NCBI GenBank assembly: GCA_029204225.1
Contig: CM055095.1
Coordinates: forward strand, 62,353,910 to 62,417,909
Direction: 5' to 3'
From: Diphasiastrum complanatum
Taxonomy: Eukaryota; Streptophyta; Lycopodiopsida; Lycopodiales; Lycopodiaceae
DNA length: 64,000 nucleotides
Each line of letters starts with the position of its first letter. Position 1 is the stretch's first letter. The notes under the pieces were generated by a model. The model was given only the letters and a program-made list of their open reading frames with translations. It did not search any database and had not been told where the DNA came from. Shown one piece after another: positions 41,233-51,560 of this stretch. Made by a program: the position numbers and the translations under genes.

Positions 41233-41887
41233 TGTGAAAAATACAGATCCTAAGTGGATCTAAACTCCAAGATCATTGGCTTGAATGCTTGCACTCCAAA
41301 CTACATAAGCTAGGAATTGGCAACACATTCTATGCTACCTAGAATGCAAAGAACTTGATCAAAAAGCATTTATCACAAATGGAAACTTCCATAAACATCA
41401 AGTGCGGCCCAAAATAGCATTATACAGTCCATAATACATCAGCCTACCACTTTTGGAAAGCACCTAAGATCATACACAATAGCTTGAAGACAATACACAC
41501 AACAATGCTCTCAATGGAGGAAGAAACAATGACAATGATCTATTGATCTCAATGAAGCATACAAAAGGTTTCTCCAACCTGTTCTCCACGACTTCCCTAC
41601 TATTTATGGATGAGGAAGATGACTCTCTCTCCTCTCTCTAGAAGGTACTTGACCCTAGATATTCCCTATATAGGAAAAATAGCTAAAAATGGCTTATATG
41701 ACCAAAATACATCAAAATGGTCTCATTTTGAAGGGTATGAAGTTTGACACTTCATCATACTGAAAACATACAGTAAATAAAAACATTGTGGCCTGGTTCA
41801 CACGTTCAAAACTCCAGAACCAAAACTATTTACAATTTTAGCCAATTTAGGCCTCAAACTAGCTAGGAAATGTTGACAATTTTCACA
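41233..41887 (-). repeat. 3' LTR of the young copia element
   Basis: 655 bp. A TATA-like ctatatagg lies at about 41666-41674. The pol stop codon overlaps its first bases. Confidence 0.95.
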
Positions 41888-44238
41888 CTCCCTCTTCAAC
41901 ATTGGATGCTAGTTTCAACATAGTCTTTGAGCACATTCCAAGATTAGATCTATGCATTAAATATAGGTCCTTTCCCAATGGTTTGGTGAAGATATCAGCC
42001 ACACACTCCTTTGAAGAGACATGTTGAAGCTCCACCTCTTTGGCAATGACTTGATCTCTCACAAAATGGTGAGCAATCTCAATGTGCTTGCTCCTTGCAT
42101 GAAAAACAGGATTGCTTGCCAAGCTTTGGGCTGAAAGGTTATCACAAAGTATGATTGGAATCTTCTCTGGTTCCAGCAAGTGAAGATCCAATAACATCCT
42201 CTTGATCCAAAGAATCTCCTTGGTGCATGTTGTTAATGCCTTGTACTCGGCTTCGGTGGAAGATAGAGAGATAGTTGGTTGCTTCTTTGATAGCCATGAG
42301 ACCACTCCATCTCCGAGATAGATTGCAAAGGCACTTGTTGACTTCCTATCCATTTGATCACCTGCAAAATCTGAATCTGAAAATCCACAAAGGTTAGGTG
42401 TAGTACCTCCATACAAGATGCCAAAATCTCTAGATCCCGAGATGTATCTAAGTACTCTCTTTCCTAGCTTCCAATGAGCCTCACTAGGATCTTGCATAAA
42501 TTGACTTAGTTTACCAACCACAAAGCTTAGATCAGGTCTTGTGATGGTTAACCATATAAGAGATCCTATTAGCTTTCTATAGAGAGTAATGTCCTTGAAG
42601 GATCTTTCATTACTTCTTGTAGTTAGCTTTACATTTGATTCCATAGGAGTAGAAACAACTTTACAATCTTCCATATGAAACCTTTTTAGAATAGAGTTAA
42701 CATACTTTTCTTGACATATGAATGTAGATTTAGAAGTTCTAATAATCTCTATTCCTAAGATATAATGAAGTTTACCAAGATCTTGAATTTCAAACTCTCT
42801 TTTGAGTGCCATCTTGATTTCATCTATATCTAGATTGTTACCACCACTTAAGATAATGTCATCAACATAGATCAAAAGTAAAGTGATATCATTTTCATTC
42901 AATCTAAAGTAGAGAGAATGATCATACTCACTCATAACAAAGTTTTGAGAAAGTAAGAAGGAATTGAGCTTAGCATACCAACTCCTTGGTGCTTGCTTTA
43001 GCCCATACAAACTCTTTTGGAGATAGCACACATGATTAGGCTCATCATGTGAAACATAGCCCTCGGGTTGCTCCATGTAAATATCTTCTTCAAGATCACC
43101 ATTCAAGAAGGCATTAGTAACATCCATTTGCCACATATCCCAATCATAAAGAGTTGCAAGAGAGATTAGGATTCGAATAGTTACCATCTTTGCCACGGGT
43201 GCAAAGGTCTCATCATAGTCAATACCATATTCTTGAGCATACCCCTTTGCCACCAACCTTGCCTTGTACTTGTTGATTGATCCATCTTGATTTGTCTTGA
43301 TCTTGAAGATCCACTTACAACCAATTGCCTTCTTGTCCTTTGGAAGCTTTACCAACCTCCATGTGTTGCTTTTGATGAGTGCTTGATGCTCATGATCCAT
43401 GGCTTGGATCCATTCCTTCTTTTGAATTGCTTCACCTACACAAGTTGGTTCATCAAAAGAGGTAAGAAAAGCAAAGTTAGAGTTGTCCACCACTTGCTTT
43501 CCTTTTTCATCATAGGTTAGCCTTGATGGCTTAGCCCTTTGCCTTTGAGTCTTCCTTGAAGTTTGCTTTGGAGTGGCATCTCCATCTTCATCCAAGACAT
43601 CTTGCACATCATGATGATTAGTAGGCACATCAACATCAACATCAACAACATTGGAAACATTCTCTTCATGAAAGATGACATCCCTACTTATGACAACTTT
43701 CTTTGTAGAAGGAATGTACACTTTGTAAGCCTTGCTTACTTCACTATAGCCAACAAACACACCCTTCTTTGATGAAGGATCTTCTTTAGTTCTATCATCA
43801 AGTGTGATATTGACAAAACATGTACATCCAAAGATCCTACAATGCTTGACACTCGGCCTTCTACCATAAAGAACCTCATGAGGAGTTTTACCATCCAAGG
43901 AAGCACTTGTCCATCTATTACATAGATAGTTAGCACATGCTAAAGCTTCCCCCCAAAAAGACTTAGCAAGATTAGCATGTAGTCTCATTGCCTTGGCACA
44001 TTCACAAAGGGTTCTATTCTTCCTCTCGGCCACTCCATTCTGTTGTGGAGTCCTAGGACTAGACATCTCCCTCTTAATCCCATGTGCTATACAAAAGTCT
44101 TTGAACCTATTTGAGGTGTATTCCCCTCCATTATCAGATCTTAAGCATTTGATCTTTGTATTGAATTGGTTTTCCATTTCATTCTTGAACTTGACAAATG
44201 CAGCAAACACTTCATCCTTACTTTTAAGACACCATCAA
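41883..44238 (-). CDS. Copia pol: integrase C-terminal part, RT, RNase H
   Basis: Open frame from the deletion junction (about 44238) to the stop at 41883, with an ATG at 44210 (775 codons). It begins within integrase (SKDEVFAAFVKF) and keeps the second Asp (CLRSDNGGEYTSNRF) and the Glu (NGVAERKNRTL), but the first catalytic Asp is deleted. RT: ETFAPVAKMVTIR, NAFLNGDLEEDIYMEQP, IYVDDIILSGGNN. RNase H: GFSDSDFAGDQMDRKSTSAF and LSSTEAEYKAL, then HARSKHIEIAHHFVRDQ. RT and RNase H look complete and uninterrupted. How it is translated is unclear, since gag enters this segment one frame off and the protease is gone. Confidence 0.93.
41888..41900 (-). other. Polypurine tract
   Basis: Reads GTTGAAGAGGGAG on the minus strand, next to the 3' LTR; it also encodes the last residues of pol. 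Confidence 0.85.
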
Positions 44239-44818
44239 GCTTTGATTGCAACCTATGTTCTTCAGCCAATAAGATTTCTTGCAAGTCAACCACACTTGGC
44301 AAGACTCTTTGAATGGCAAAACTTTGCACAAGGTTAGCATGTTCATTTAGCAAACCATTCAACATAACTTGGACTATTTCACCATCTTTTATGTTCTCAT
44401 CAATGCATGCTAAATCATCACTTAGGGACTTAACTCTCAAGATAAATGCATGAGCACTTTCACCCTCTCTTTGCCTACTAGAAAATATTTGTCTCCTTAG
44501 GGTCAATACCCTAGATGTGGACTTTGATTCAAAGAGCTTCTTTAAGGCATTCCATGCCTCACTTGCACTTTGACACTTTCCAACTTCCTTGAGAAGTTCA
44601 TTTGTAACATTCATTTTAATGATATGAAGAGCCCTTTTGGCCTTCTTATCAAACCTTTGTTGCTCTTGAAGTGTGAGAGGTCTCTCTTCAATTTCTGCAA
44701 CTATGTCCATGAGTTCATTCAACTCAAGTAAGGATTCCATCCTCACTTTCCAAGTAGAGTAGTTTGATGAACTCAACCTTTCACTAGACTCTAGCATGAT
44801 CCCACCATTGGAAGCCAT
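44141..44818 (-). CDS. Copia gag, truncated
   Basis: Starts at ATG 44818. It shows the UBN2-type capsid core (NYSTWKVRMESLLELNELMD, SASEAWNALKKLFESKS, SRQREGESAHAFILRVKSLS). True gag ends near residue 197 (LQSKLDGVLK, about 44228). The last 28 codons are integrase DNA read out of frame. No CCHC knuckle remains. Capsid-type assembly could still be possible, since the core domain is intact. Confidence 0.9.
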   Translation of the reverse strand: MASNGGIMLESSERLSSSNYSTWKVRMESLLELNELMDIVAEIEERPLTLQEQQRFDKKAKRALHIIKMNVTNELLKEVGKCQSASEAWNALKKLFESKSTSRVLTLRRQIFSSRQREGESAHAFILRVKSLSDDLACIDENIKDGEIVQVMLNGLLNEHANLVQSFAIQRVLPSVVDLQEILLAEEHRLQSKLDGVLKVRMKCLLHLSSSRMKWKTNSIQRSNA

Positions 44819-45978
44819 GATTCTAATGTTTCTTCAACTTTTAGGTTCTGTCCTAAAGCACTTAGCACTCACTTTTCTCTCAACAAATGATAGATAAAGA
44901 GATGTATGAAGATTTAGGACCCTAAAACACTTCTATCTTGAACCTAGATGGTTTCCAAGCATAGAAAGGAAGATTGAAACACATGCAACACTTTGCACAC
45001 ACTAAGAATGGATTACAAAATCAAACCAACCTGAACACACTCTTGCTTAAGCTCTCAAACTTTCCAGCAAGTGACCAAATCAAGTTATGGTGTGAAGAGT
45101 TACTTGCATTCTTAGAAAATACCCAAAACTAGGATGCCAAGATTACCTAGTAATGAACAAACTTGATCAACATATGATCAACACACTAAGATATTGATTC
45201 AACCTGTAAAACCACATGTAAACCACACTTCTAAAAGTTTATAAACTCCAGCAAGTGATAAATACAAGATTTAGAGGTGAATGAATGAGCACACTTAGTG
45301 AATCACAAGACTAGCTTCACTATCTTGTCAAATCTTGGTGTTTAGATGTAGATCTAAGATCACTTCACATGAGAATGTTCCTCAACCTGTTAAGAACCTG
45401 AAAACACACTTGCATAATGGTTAACACCTTCCAGCAAATGCTCCAATCAAATTACATAAGGAGAGTTACTTACATGCTCAACAAAGTACACCAAAATTTA
45501 TGCCAAAATTGATGACAATCTTTACAATATGCTCTTCACAATGGAGCTTACAATATGTTCACCCAAAAAAGGGGATCTTTCATCCAAATGGGAGCTTTGC
45601 TCAGCCTTTAGGAGAATTACAACTCACTCAAAAGAGCATTTGTCATCCACTTAAGGAGAAGTTTCATCCACTTAAGGAGAGTGTTCATCCAAGAATGGAG
45701 ATTGTCAACAATAGGATTGAAAAGAACATTGTTAGTATTGAATATGCACAAGCCTCACAATCACAAATGATTAGGTGTTATGATCTGATCCAAAATAGTT
45801 TCTTTTCAGCCTCTGATCTTCAATAGACCTGAAATATACTTTTGATCCACAAGTTCAACTCACAAAACAAAGGTTAGTAAGATTTGATCAACAAAGCAAT
45901 GCAAAATCATGCTAGAACTTGATCAAACATCCAAATATCACCAAAAATGGAATACTTACTGTAAATAGAAGCCAACCA
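44819..45978 (-). other. Leader of the young copia element, with internal repeats
   Basis: 1.16 kb between primer-binding site and gag. A phrase starting ccagcaa recurs at 45064, 45248 and 45431, and its flanks are similar, so about three ~184-bp diverged tandem units occupy 45000-45500. A second short repeat (tcatccacttaaggaga) lies at 45648-45682. A 108-codon plus-strand frame at 45500-45826 is probably chance. Confidence 0.7.
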
Positions 45979-45990
45979 GCTCTGATACCA
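45979..45990 (-). other. Primer-binding site (tRNA-iMet)
   Basis: TGGTATCAGAGC on the minus strand, directly after the 5' LTR. Confidence 0.95.
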
Positions 45991-46645
45991 TGTGAAAAAT
46001 ACAGATCCTAAGTGGATCTAAACTCCAAGATCATTGGCTTGAATGCTTGCACTCCAAACTACATAAGCTAGGAATTGGCAACACATTCTATGCTACCTAG
46101 AATGCAAAGAACTTGATCAAAAAGCATTTATCACAAATGGAAACTTCCATAAACATCAAGTGCGGCCCAAAATAGCATTATACAGTCCATAATACATCAG
46201 CCTACCACTTTTGGAAAGCACCTAAGATCATACACAATAGCTTGAAGACAATACACACAACAATGCTCTCAATGGAGGAAGAAACAATGACAATGATCTA
46301 TTGATCTCAATGAAGCATACAAAAGGTTTCTCCAACCTGTTCTCCACGACTTCCCTACTATTTATGGATGAGGAAGATGACTCTCTCTCCTCTCTCTAGA
46401 AGGTACTTGACCCTAGATATTCCCTATATAGGAAAAATAGCTAAAAATGGCTTATATGACCAAAATACATCAAAATGGTCTCATTTTGAAGGGTATGAAG
46501 TTTGACACTTCATCATACTGAAAAAATACAGTAAATAAAAACATTGTGGCCTGGTTCACACTTGCAAAACTCCAGAACCAAAACTATTTACAATTTTAGC
46601 CAATTTAGGCCTCAAACTAGCTAGGAAATGTTGACAATTTTCACA
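45991..46645 (-). repeat. 5' LTR of the young copia element
   Basis: 655 bp, followed by the target duplication GAAGA. Differs from 41233-41887 at three sites near its outer end (one in the aaaaaatacag stretch, two in acacttgcaaaa). Confidence 0.95.
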
Positions 46646-46650
46646 GAAGA

Positions 46651-47480
46651 TGAGGCAGCGCCACACATACGTTTGTTGGCCGTTGTGTCAGTAACAACGT
46701 GATGAGCGGAGGTGGATGCAATAGAAGGTGGAATGAGTCGAGTGTGTGGAACGATGGTGGAGAGAATGTTAGCACATCTAAAATCCCAAACCTTTTGTTC
46801 AAGGAATGCATAGGCGAAGTTCAAAGCAGGGGGGCGGTGACAATGCGATCGCATGTGTTGGGCTTGATGGCGATGGAAAGCTCGTTAAGAAGGGAGGTAT
46901 GCTAGTCATATGGCAAAACCGAGGAGCTCGGCAATTTTGTAAAGGATTCCATGATTTGGCTCAAGAAGGTGGACTGAATGCAAAAAAAGTTGACACAACC
47001 AGGAAGTTGTCCAATAGGTGAGCAGCGGCTAGCTTCTATCAAATAATTGTTGTTAGTTTTGACTTGGATTTCAGGAGTGAGAGGTATCACATAGGATTGG
47101 ATGAGTTTTTTGGCTCGGCGATGGGATATTGGTTGTTGATTACTGGAAACAATTCTGACGGTGACCATGTAGTTAGCGTTTATTTATACCTTGTACGTGG
47201 TACCCTGGTACAGGATGTGGAAACGAGACTTCTTCTTGTCTCACGATGCATATGCGTGTAAGACAAGGTCCATGTTAATAGTTGAAGAAAAGAGCATCGG
47301 GTAAAAGACCATTGCTTCGAGAAGGGGGACGATAGCTTGAAGCCAAGGTGTGACCAAAGAATCAGAAAACAAGGCCCAAATTCGGGTAGCCATAGGTATC
47401 TCGCGTTGGATAACCTATGCTTGGTTGCGGAGTTGTCAGAAGAAGATGAGAATGCCATGATGTTAGATGGGATACAATGG
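46651..47480 (-). pseudogene. Ser/Thr/Pro-rich frame, proximal part, split by a copia insertion
   Basis: From ATG near 47458 it reads MAFSSSSDNSATKHRLSNAR and LPEFGPCFLILWSHLGFKL. After frame changes come MVTVRIVSSNQQPISHRRAK and PLTPEIQVKTNNNYLIEASR, then AYAFLEQKVWDFRCANILST and a Ser/Thr-rich end. The frame entering the copia element matches the one leaving it (GAASSS then TSPPTTRQRT). It lies on the same strand as, and about 1.1 kb after, the gypsy pol end at 48563. It resembles a gag-like or extra retroelement protein, but no family is certain. Confidence 0.5.
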
Positions 47481-48562
47481 TGACGGATATGGAAAAAGGT
47501 GAAAAGACTTTCAAAAAAAGAAGAAAAGGCGCTAAAAATGGAGGCAAAGACTTTAAAGAATGAGAAGGTGAAATTCGTGAGAACAAGTGTGGAAAAGGTG
47601 GCAATGAGCATGTAACAGGTGGATGTGAGGGCTGATGAAGTGTGAGAGAGTTTTTGTCGCAATTAAAAAATGTCAAAAATTCAATGTAAATTTTAGTAGA
47701 GGTTCACTAGATAAAGTGCCAAATGACTTAAATTTTGTCTTTATATAGGCGAGAATTTGAGTGCATATCAGGAGAAGTACACTATGCCCAGCTCAATTCC
47801 AACCAAATTTCTGAAGGAACCTTTTTCTCATAATTCTAAGGCCTCAGAGAAGCCTGCGAAGGTCATGAAGGTGTTTTGGATTCCCTACAAAGGTTCTGCA
47901 AAGGTTCACTAGCTCTCTGCAAAGGTTGAACTCTCGCAAGAAGTGAACTCTTGCACAACATGCTCTGTATATCAGATTTTCATGATCTGACCATATAGAT
48001 AGGTTAATCTCATTGTCCTGAGTCCAAAAATGTTGTCTAGGAAGGTTGGTTTGAAAGTTTTGATGGCTTGCGAAGGTTCCTCAGATAGAGCTTCCCTGAA
48101 CCTTCGCGAACACTCAATTTTGACTGATTTTTCACAAGTAGCTTTCACAAAGATTTCTGTGGGTCCATCCGAGTCAGATCTGGCTATGGAAGCTTCTACA
48201 AAGGTTCTTTTGAATATTTGGTTGTTGATCCATTAGTTTCAAGTGATTTTCGCCCCTATTTTGGCACTTTTTCTCAAGATCTGTGCTTCAAATCTGTATT
48301 TTTTGAGGCTAAGTAGTATTCGATGATGATCTGATACCCATTTGATCCCATATGGATCTAGATCCTACTTGGATCCTATTGGATCTTGCCTGATCTGACC
48401 AGATCTTGTCCGATCTTGCTGAATCTTGATGGATTTGCTGGATCTGACTAGGTCTACTTAAAAATGACTTATTTTCATTAGATCTGACTATGATGACTTC
48501 CAATAGGGCTGATCTGATTCTTGTATGAGTTGATGGTCATCACCTAGCAAGATTTGTCTTAC
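47481..48562 (-). other. Gypsy 3' region with short repeats
   Basis: No gene. 47800-48215 contains many gcgaaggtt/caaaggttc words, shared with 26.8 and 32.2 kb. 48315-48465 is a run of loosely repeated gatct-containing units of about 10-14 bp. Confidence 0.6.
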
Positions 48563-48816
48563 TGTGGTGGCCAATACTTGTGAAGTCACCCCCCGTTGAT
48601 GGGTGTATCAAAGGGCGTCCCATCCAACTGTTCGAGGTTCACGGCTCCATGGCTTAGGATCTCCTTGAAGCGATACAGGCCTTCGTCTGTGAACTTCAAT
48701 GTTCCCTTAATCGCCTTGGTTTTATACGAGGACTAGATCTCTAGATCAAAGATCCTTCTTGTGCAACCGACGATCGTGCATGCTTTGTGTCACATCTTCT
48801 CAACCGTCAATGCATG
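48563..48816 (-). pseudogene. Gypsy integrase C-terminus
   Basis: Reads KAIKGTLKFTDEGLYRFKEI and DGTPFDTPINGG on the minus strand, matching the pol end at 32.8 kb. Its upstream side breaks off at a copia LTR (about 48817). The integrase core of the same or a sister copy resumes at 50304. Confidence 0.85.
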
Positions 48817-49428
48817 TGGAATTTTGCAAGACCCTAAGCAAACGACCACAAATCACAGACTATGAATCATTCAGTCAACGGAAAAAAAATGACATGACAA
48901 TCAAATATAGAAGACCTGAGAGCATGTTGTATTTGATATTTTTTTTTTGTTTCACGTGAGTCGATTAGTATCACGCAGTTGGTATCCCATCGCTCCTCTT
49001 ACAAACGTCGCTATGTTCTGCTCGTTGGCAGACTTTCATGCGTAGTTGATAATGCCAACAATATGTTAATGCTGCTAACATTGTTGTCTACTTCTGCTCT
49101 TTTCTCAATCCTATACTTATCCCATCTGAAAAAATTACAAGATAACTTAGCAACAGTTTACAAGACAAGTTTAGTGCTAATCATTGGTTAACTACCCTTT
49201 GATAACGTTGCCTTTGGCGGCTGAGTGTGACAGTACAGTACTCCACGCTTGTCGAACTGCTAACTACTACTTCAACTTGTTTGATCTTTGAGTTCGTTCA
49301 TCTTGAGTACTTCTGGTACCTCAGGCATTTGGTTGCAAAGGCAAACGTCAAGCACTGTCCTTCAAGACATCTTTGTCATTCGGGATCTCTTCGGCAAGGT
49401 TGCAAGAGTTCACCATTTCAGACACTCC
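48817..49428 (-). repeat. 3' LTR of a truncated copia element inside gypsy
   Basis: Minus-strand start TGTCTGAAATGG follows a purine tract (49429-49440). The left end is placed where gypsy homology begins. A diverged copy of the LTR at 28134-28672. Confidence 0.7.
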
Positions 49429-50303
49429 CTCTTGAGTGTTGCAATCTTTGTGTATGTCCAGTACCATTGTCTTTCTTTGTTTCGTGAAGAGTGGTTTTTT
49501 AAACAACTTCTGAGCAAATCTACAACCATGTCTTCGGATTTTATATATAGGACATTCAACTCTCCTTTCAAGATCAGGTCTCAAATGTGATGGTACTTCA
49601 AAGGTATGTGTTTGGTCTTCGAATGGAAGACAGGATCCTGGGATAGATATATGGCACTTTGAGAATCCATCATCATCGTGCATGGTTCTCCTTGTTGTAT
49701 GCCAATTGCCTCCAACATCATCTGTAACCATATTACTTCATTTGCCATCTTTGAAGCTACGACATATTCAGCTTTGCATGAGGATTGAGCCACTAATGTT
49801 TGTTTCTTGCATGTCCAGCGGATTGTTGTTCTGCATGCTATCAAACATCCTCCTATCACGGACTTGTTGTCGTCTTTGCAGCTTGCCCAGCTTGCATCAT
49901 TGTAGTGTTGCAGCTTGAATCCTTTTTCTTCTTTTTCTACTTTGTAGGTCAATCCCATATTTTGGATGCCTTTCAGATATTGCAGAATTCTTTTCGCCAT
50001 CTGCCAATGTGCCATGCCAGAGTTGGAGGAGAATTAGCTCAATGCGTAGACAGGGAAGGCCAAGTCAGGTCTAGTGCAAATTGTAAGGTACATCGGACTA
50101 CCGATCAAATTCTGGTATGGTATACCTTCCATCTTCTGTCTCTCCTCATCTGTATTCGGGGAGTCCTACTTCGTCAATCTAGCTCCAACTATCATTGGTG
50201 TGGCCTTTTCTTTGAATCCAATATTCGGTACTATTTCAGCACATTTTCGGCGTATTCTGATTGACTTAGATGCATTAGTTTTCTCATTCAATCTCTTCTG
50301 ATC
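49429..50303 (-). pseudogene. Truncated copia RT end and RNase H
   Basis: Reads MAHWQMAKRILQYLKGIQNM, ASWASCKDDNKSVIGGC, CKKQTLVAQSSCKAEYVVAS and MMDSQSAIYLSQDPVFHSKT. Close relative of the copy at 28.7-30.7 kb. It starts only at the end of RT, where it meets gypsy integrase sequence at about 50304, so the 5' two thirds are gone. Confidence 0.9.
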
Positions 50304-50577
50304 TGAACATGACCTTGATGGTCTCATTTATGAAATAGCGTCCGCGATCGCTGACTATCTCTACCTGGCATCTGAAGTGCACAATGATGTTTTCATATAG
50401 GAACTTGGCAGTAGCTCAAGCATCAGTTGTTCGTACCACCTTCGCTTCTACCCATTTGGTGATATAATCTGTGGCCACGATAATATATTGGGCTTGTGAA
50501 CTCCTTGCAGCTGGATGAATTGGACCGATGTAGTCCAATCCCCACTTCTCGAATGGTGCTTGAGGTGATCATCGGGT
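50304..50577 (-). pseudogene. Gypsy integrase core fragment
   Basis: Reads APFEKWGLDYIGPIHPAARS, YIIVATDYITKWVEAK and EIVSDRGRYFINETIK, covering the first two catalytic Asp residues. One in-frame TAG replaces a likely Gln or Trp. The remainder to the C-terminus is missing up to 48.8 kb; about 340 bp relative to the 33-kb copy is deleted. Confidence 0.88.
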
Positions 50578-51560
50578 TGGACTTACACATGCAGGGTGCC
50601 AAATCCCTCTCACTTATTAAATAGGGTTAGGGTTGCCTTGTGATCCGCAAACCCTTCAACAGTGTCACATGCAACTTGCACAATAAAGACAATTCACATA
50701 GAATCAAATTCAAAAGATAGACCTAAATCGACATAAAAATAGTCCAAGTTCTGTCCTAGTAAGAACAAGGCCTCCTACCATTCCATAGTGTGGTTTTCAT
50801 TAATGATTTTCTCTCTTTACACCTGCATCCTATCCCGTGGCTCGGGGGTGATGCTATTGGAGATTGATCGATGGCTTCTTATTGGTTGGCTGGTTTTGCT
50901 CCATAGTGTTGTCATTGTATTTGTCTTGTAAGCAAGATCTTGAGGAGTTCTCCCTTACAAACATCACGAGAACCAAAACCTCTAGAAGATCTACCACCCT
51001 GGCTGGATGTCTTTCCACCTGAACCTCTAGCAATCTAAAGGAAAACTACTCGGAGGGAGGAATAGAGTCACCAGCTACCGTGCCAAACAGTACCCTAAGC
51101 TCTCTCTTAGTGCACAAATCATCCTCATGCCCAAAAATTATACTCATCCACATGTGGCTTTGGACGATAGACTTCCTCCCACATCATCTTAGTCGCACGC
51201 TCAACAAACAACGCTGCATCAAGAGCCCTCAACAGCTAAGAGTCCAAGTACTCCAAACCATCGGCCCCATCAAAATCATATGTGTTCTCGTCCATATTAG
51301 CCTCTAGCGCTACCTATGTCCCAATCCTTGCATCATCACCAAGTCTCATGCCAAATCATGCATGCTTGGTGCTAGAACTTGTCCCATAGTCATGTGTATG
51401 CCTTCTCCAGTATCCCTCTGAACCGATGCCTCATGCCCTGTGCCACAAACAACTGGTGCCATCTCGTATGTGCGGTGTCTCATCTATGCCTTCTCCACTT
51501 TGTCTTGCAAGGATGCCACTATGTCTCTATCACTGTTTGTAGCTGTTGTAGGTGTTGTAT
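50578..51560 (-). other. Unassigned relic with coding-like patches
   Basis: Minus-strand patches such as ADGLEYLDS, LDAALFVERATKMMWEEVYR and GGKTSSQGGRSSRGFGS look like once-coding DNA (the last resembles a gypsy gag tail) but several frames and stops intervene. Family not established. Confidence 0.35.

Larger units (their letters stand above)
41233..46645 (-). mobile_element. Young, internally deleted Ty1/copia retrotransposon, 5.41 kb
   Basis: Both LTRs are 655 bp and differ at only 3 positions. Ends are TGTGAAAA and TTTTCACA. A perfect 5-bp target duplication GAAGA flanks it (41228-41232 and 46646-46650). Primer-binding site 45979-45990, leader, gag, pol and polypurine tract 41888-41900 are all in order. 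Gag runs straight into the middle of integrase: the zinc knuckle, protease, GAG-pre-integrase and first half of integrase are missing. The remaining frames are open. The element is recent yet cannot mature its own proteins, so it probably moved with help from a complete relative or lost the segment in its last replication. Confidence 0.96.
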
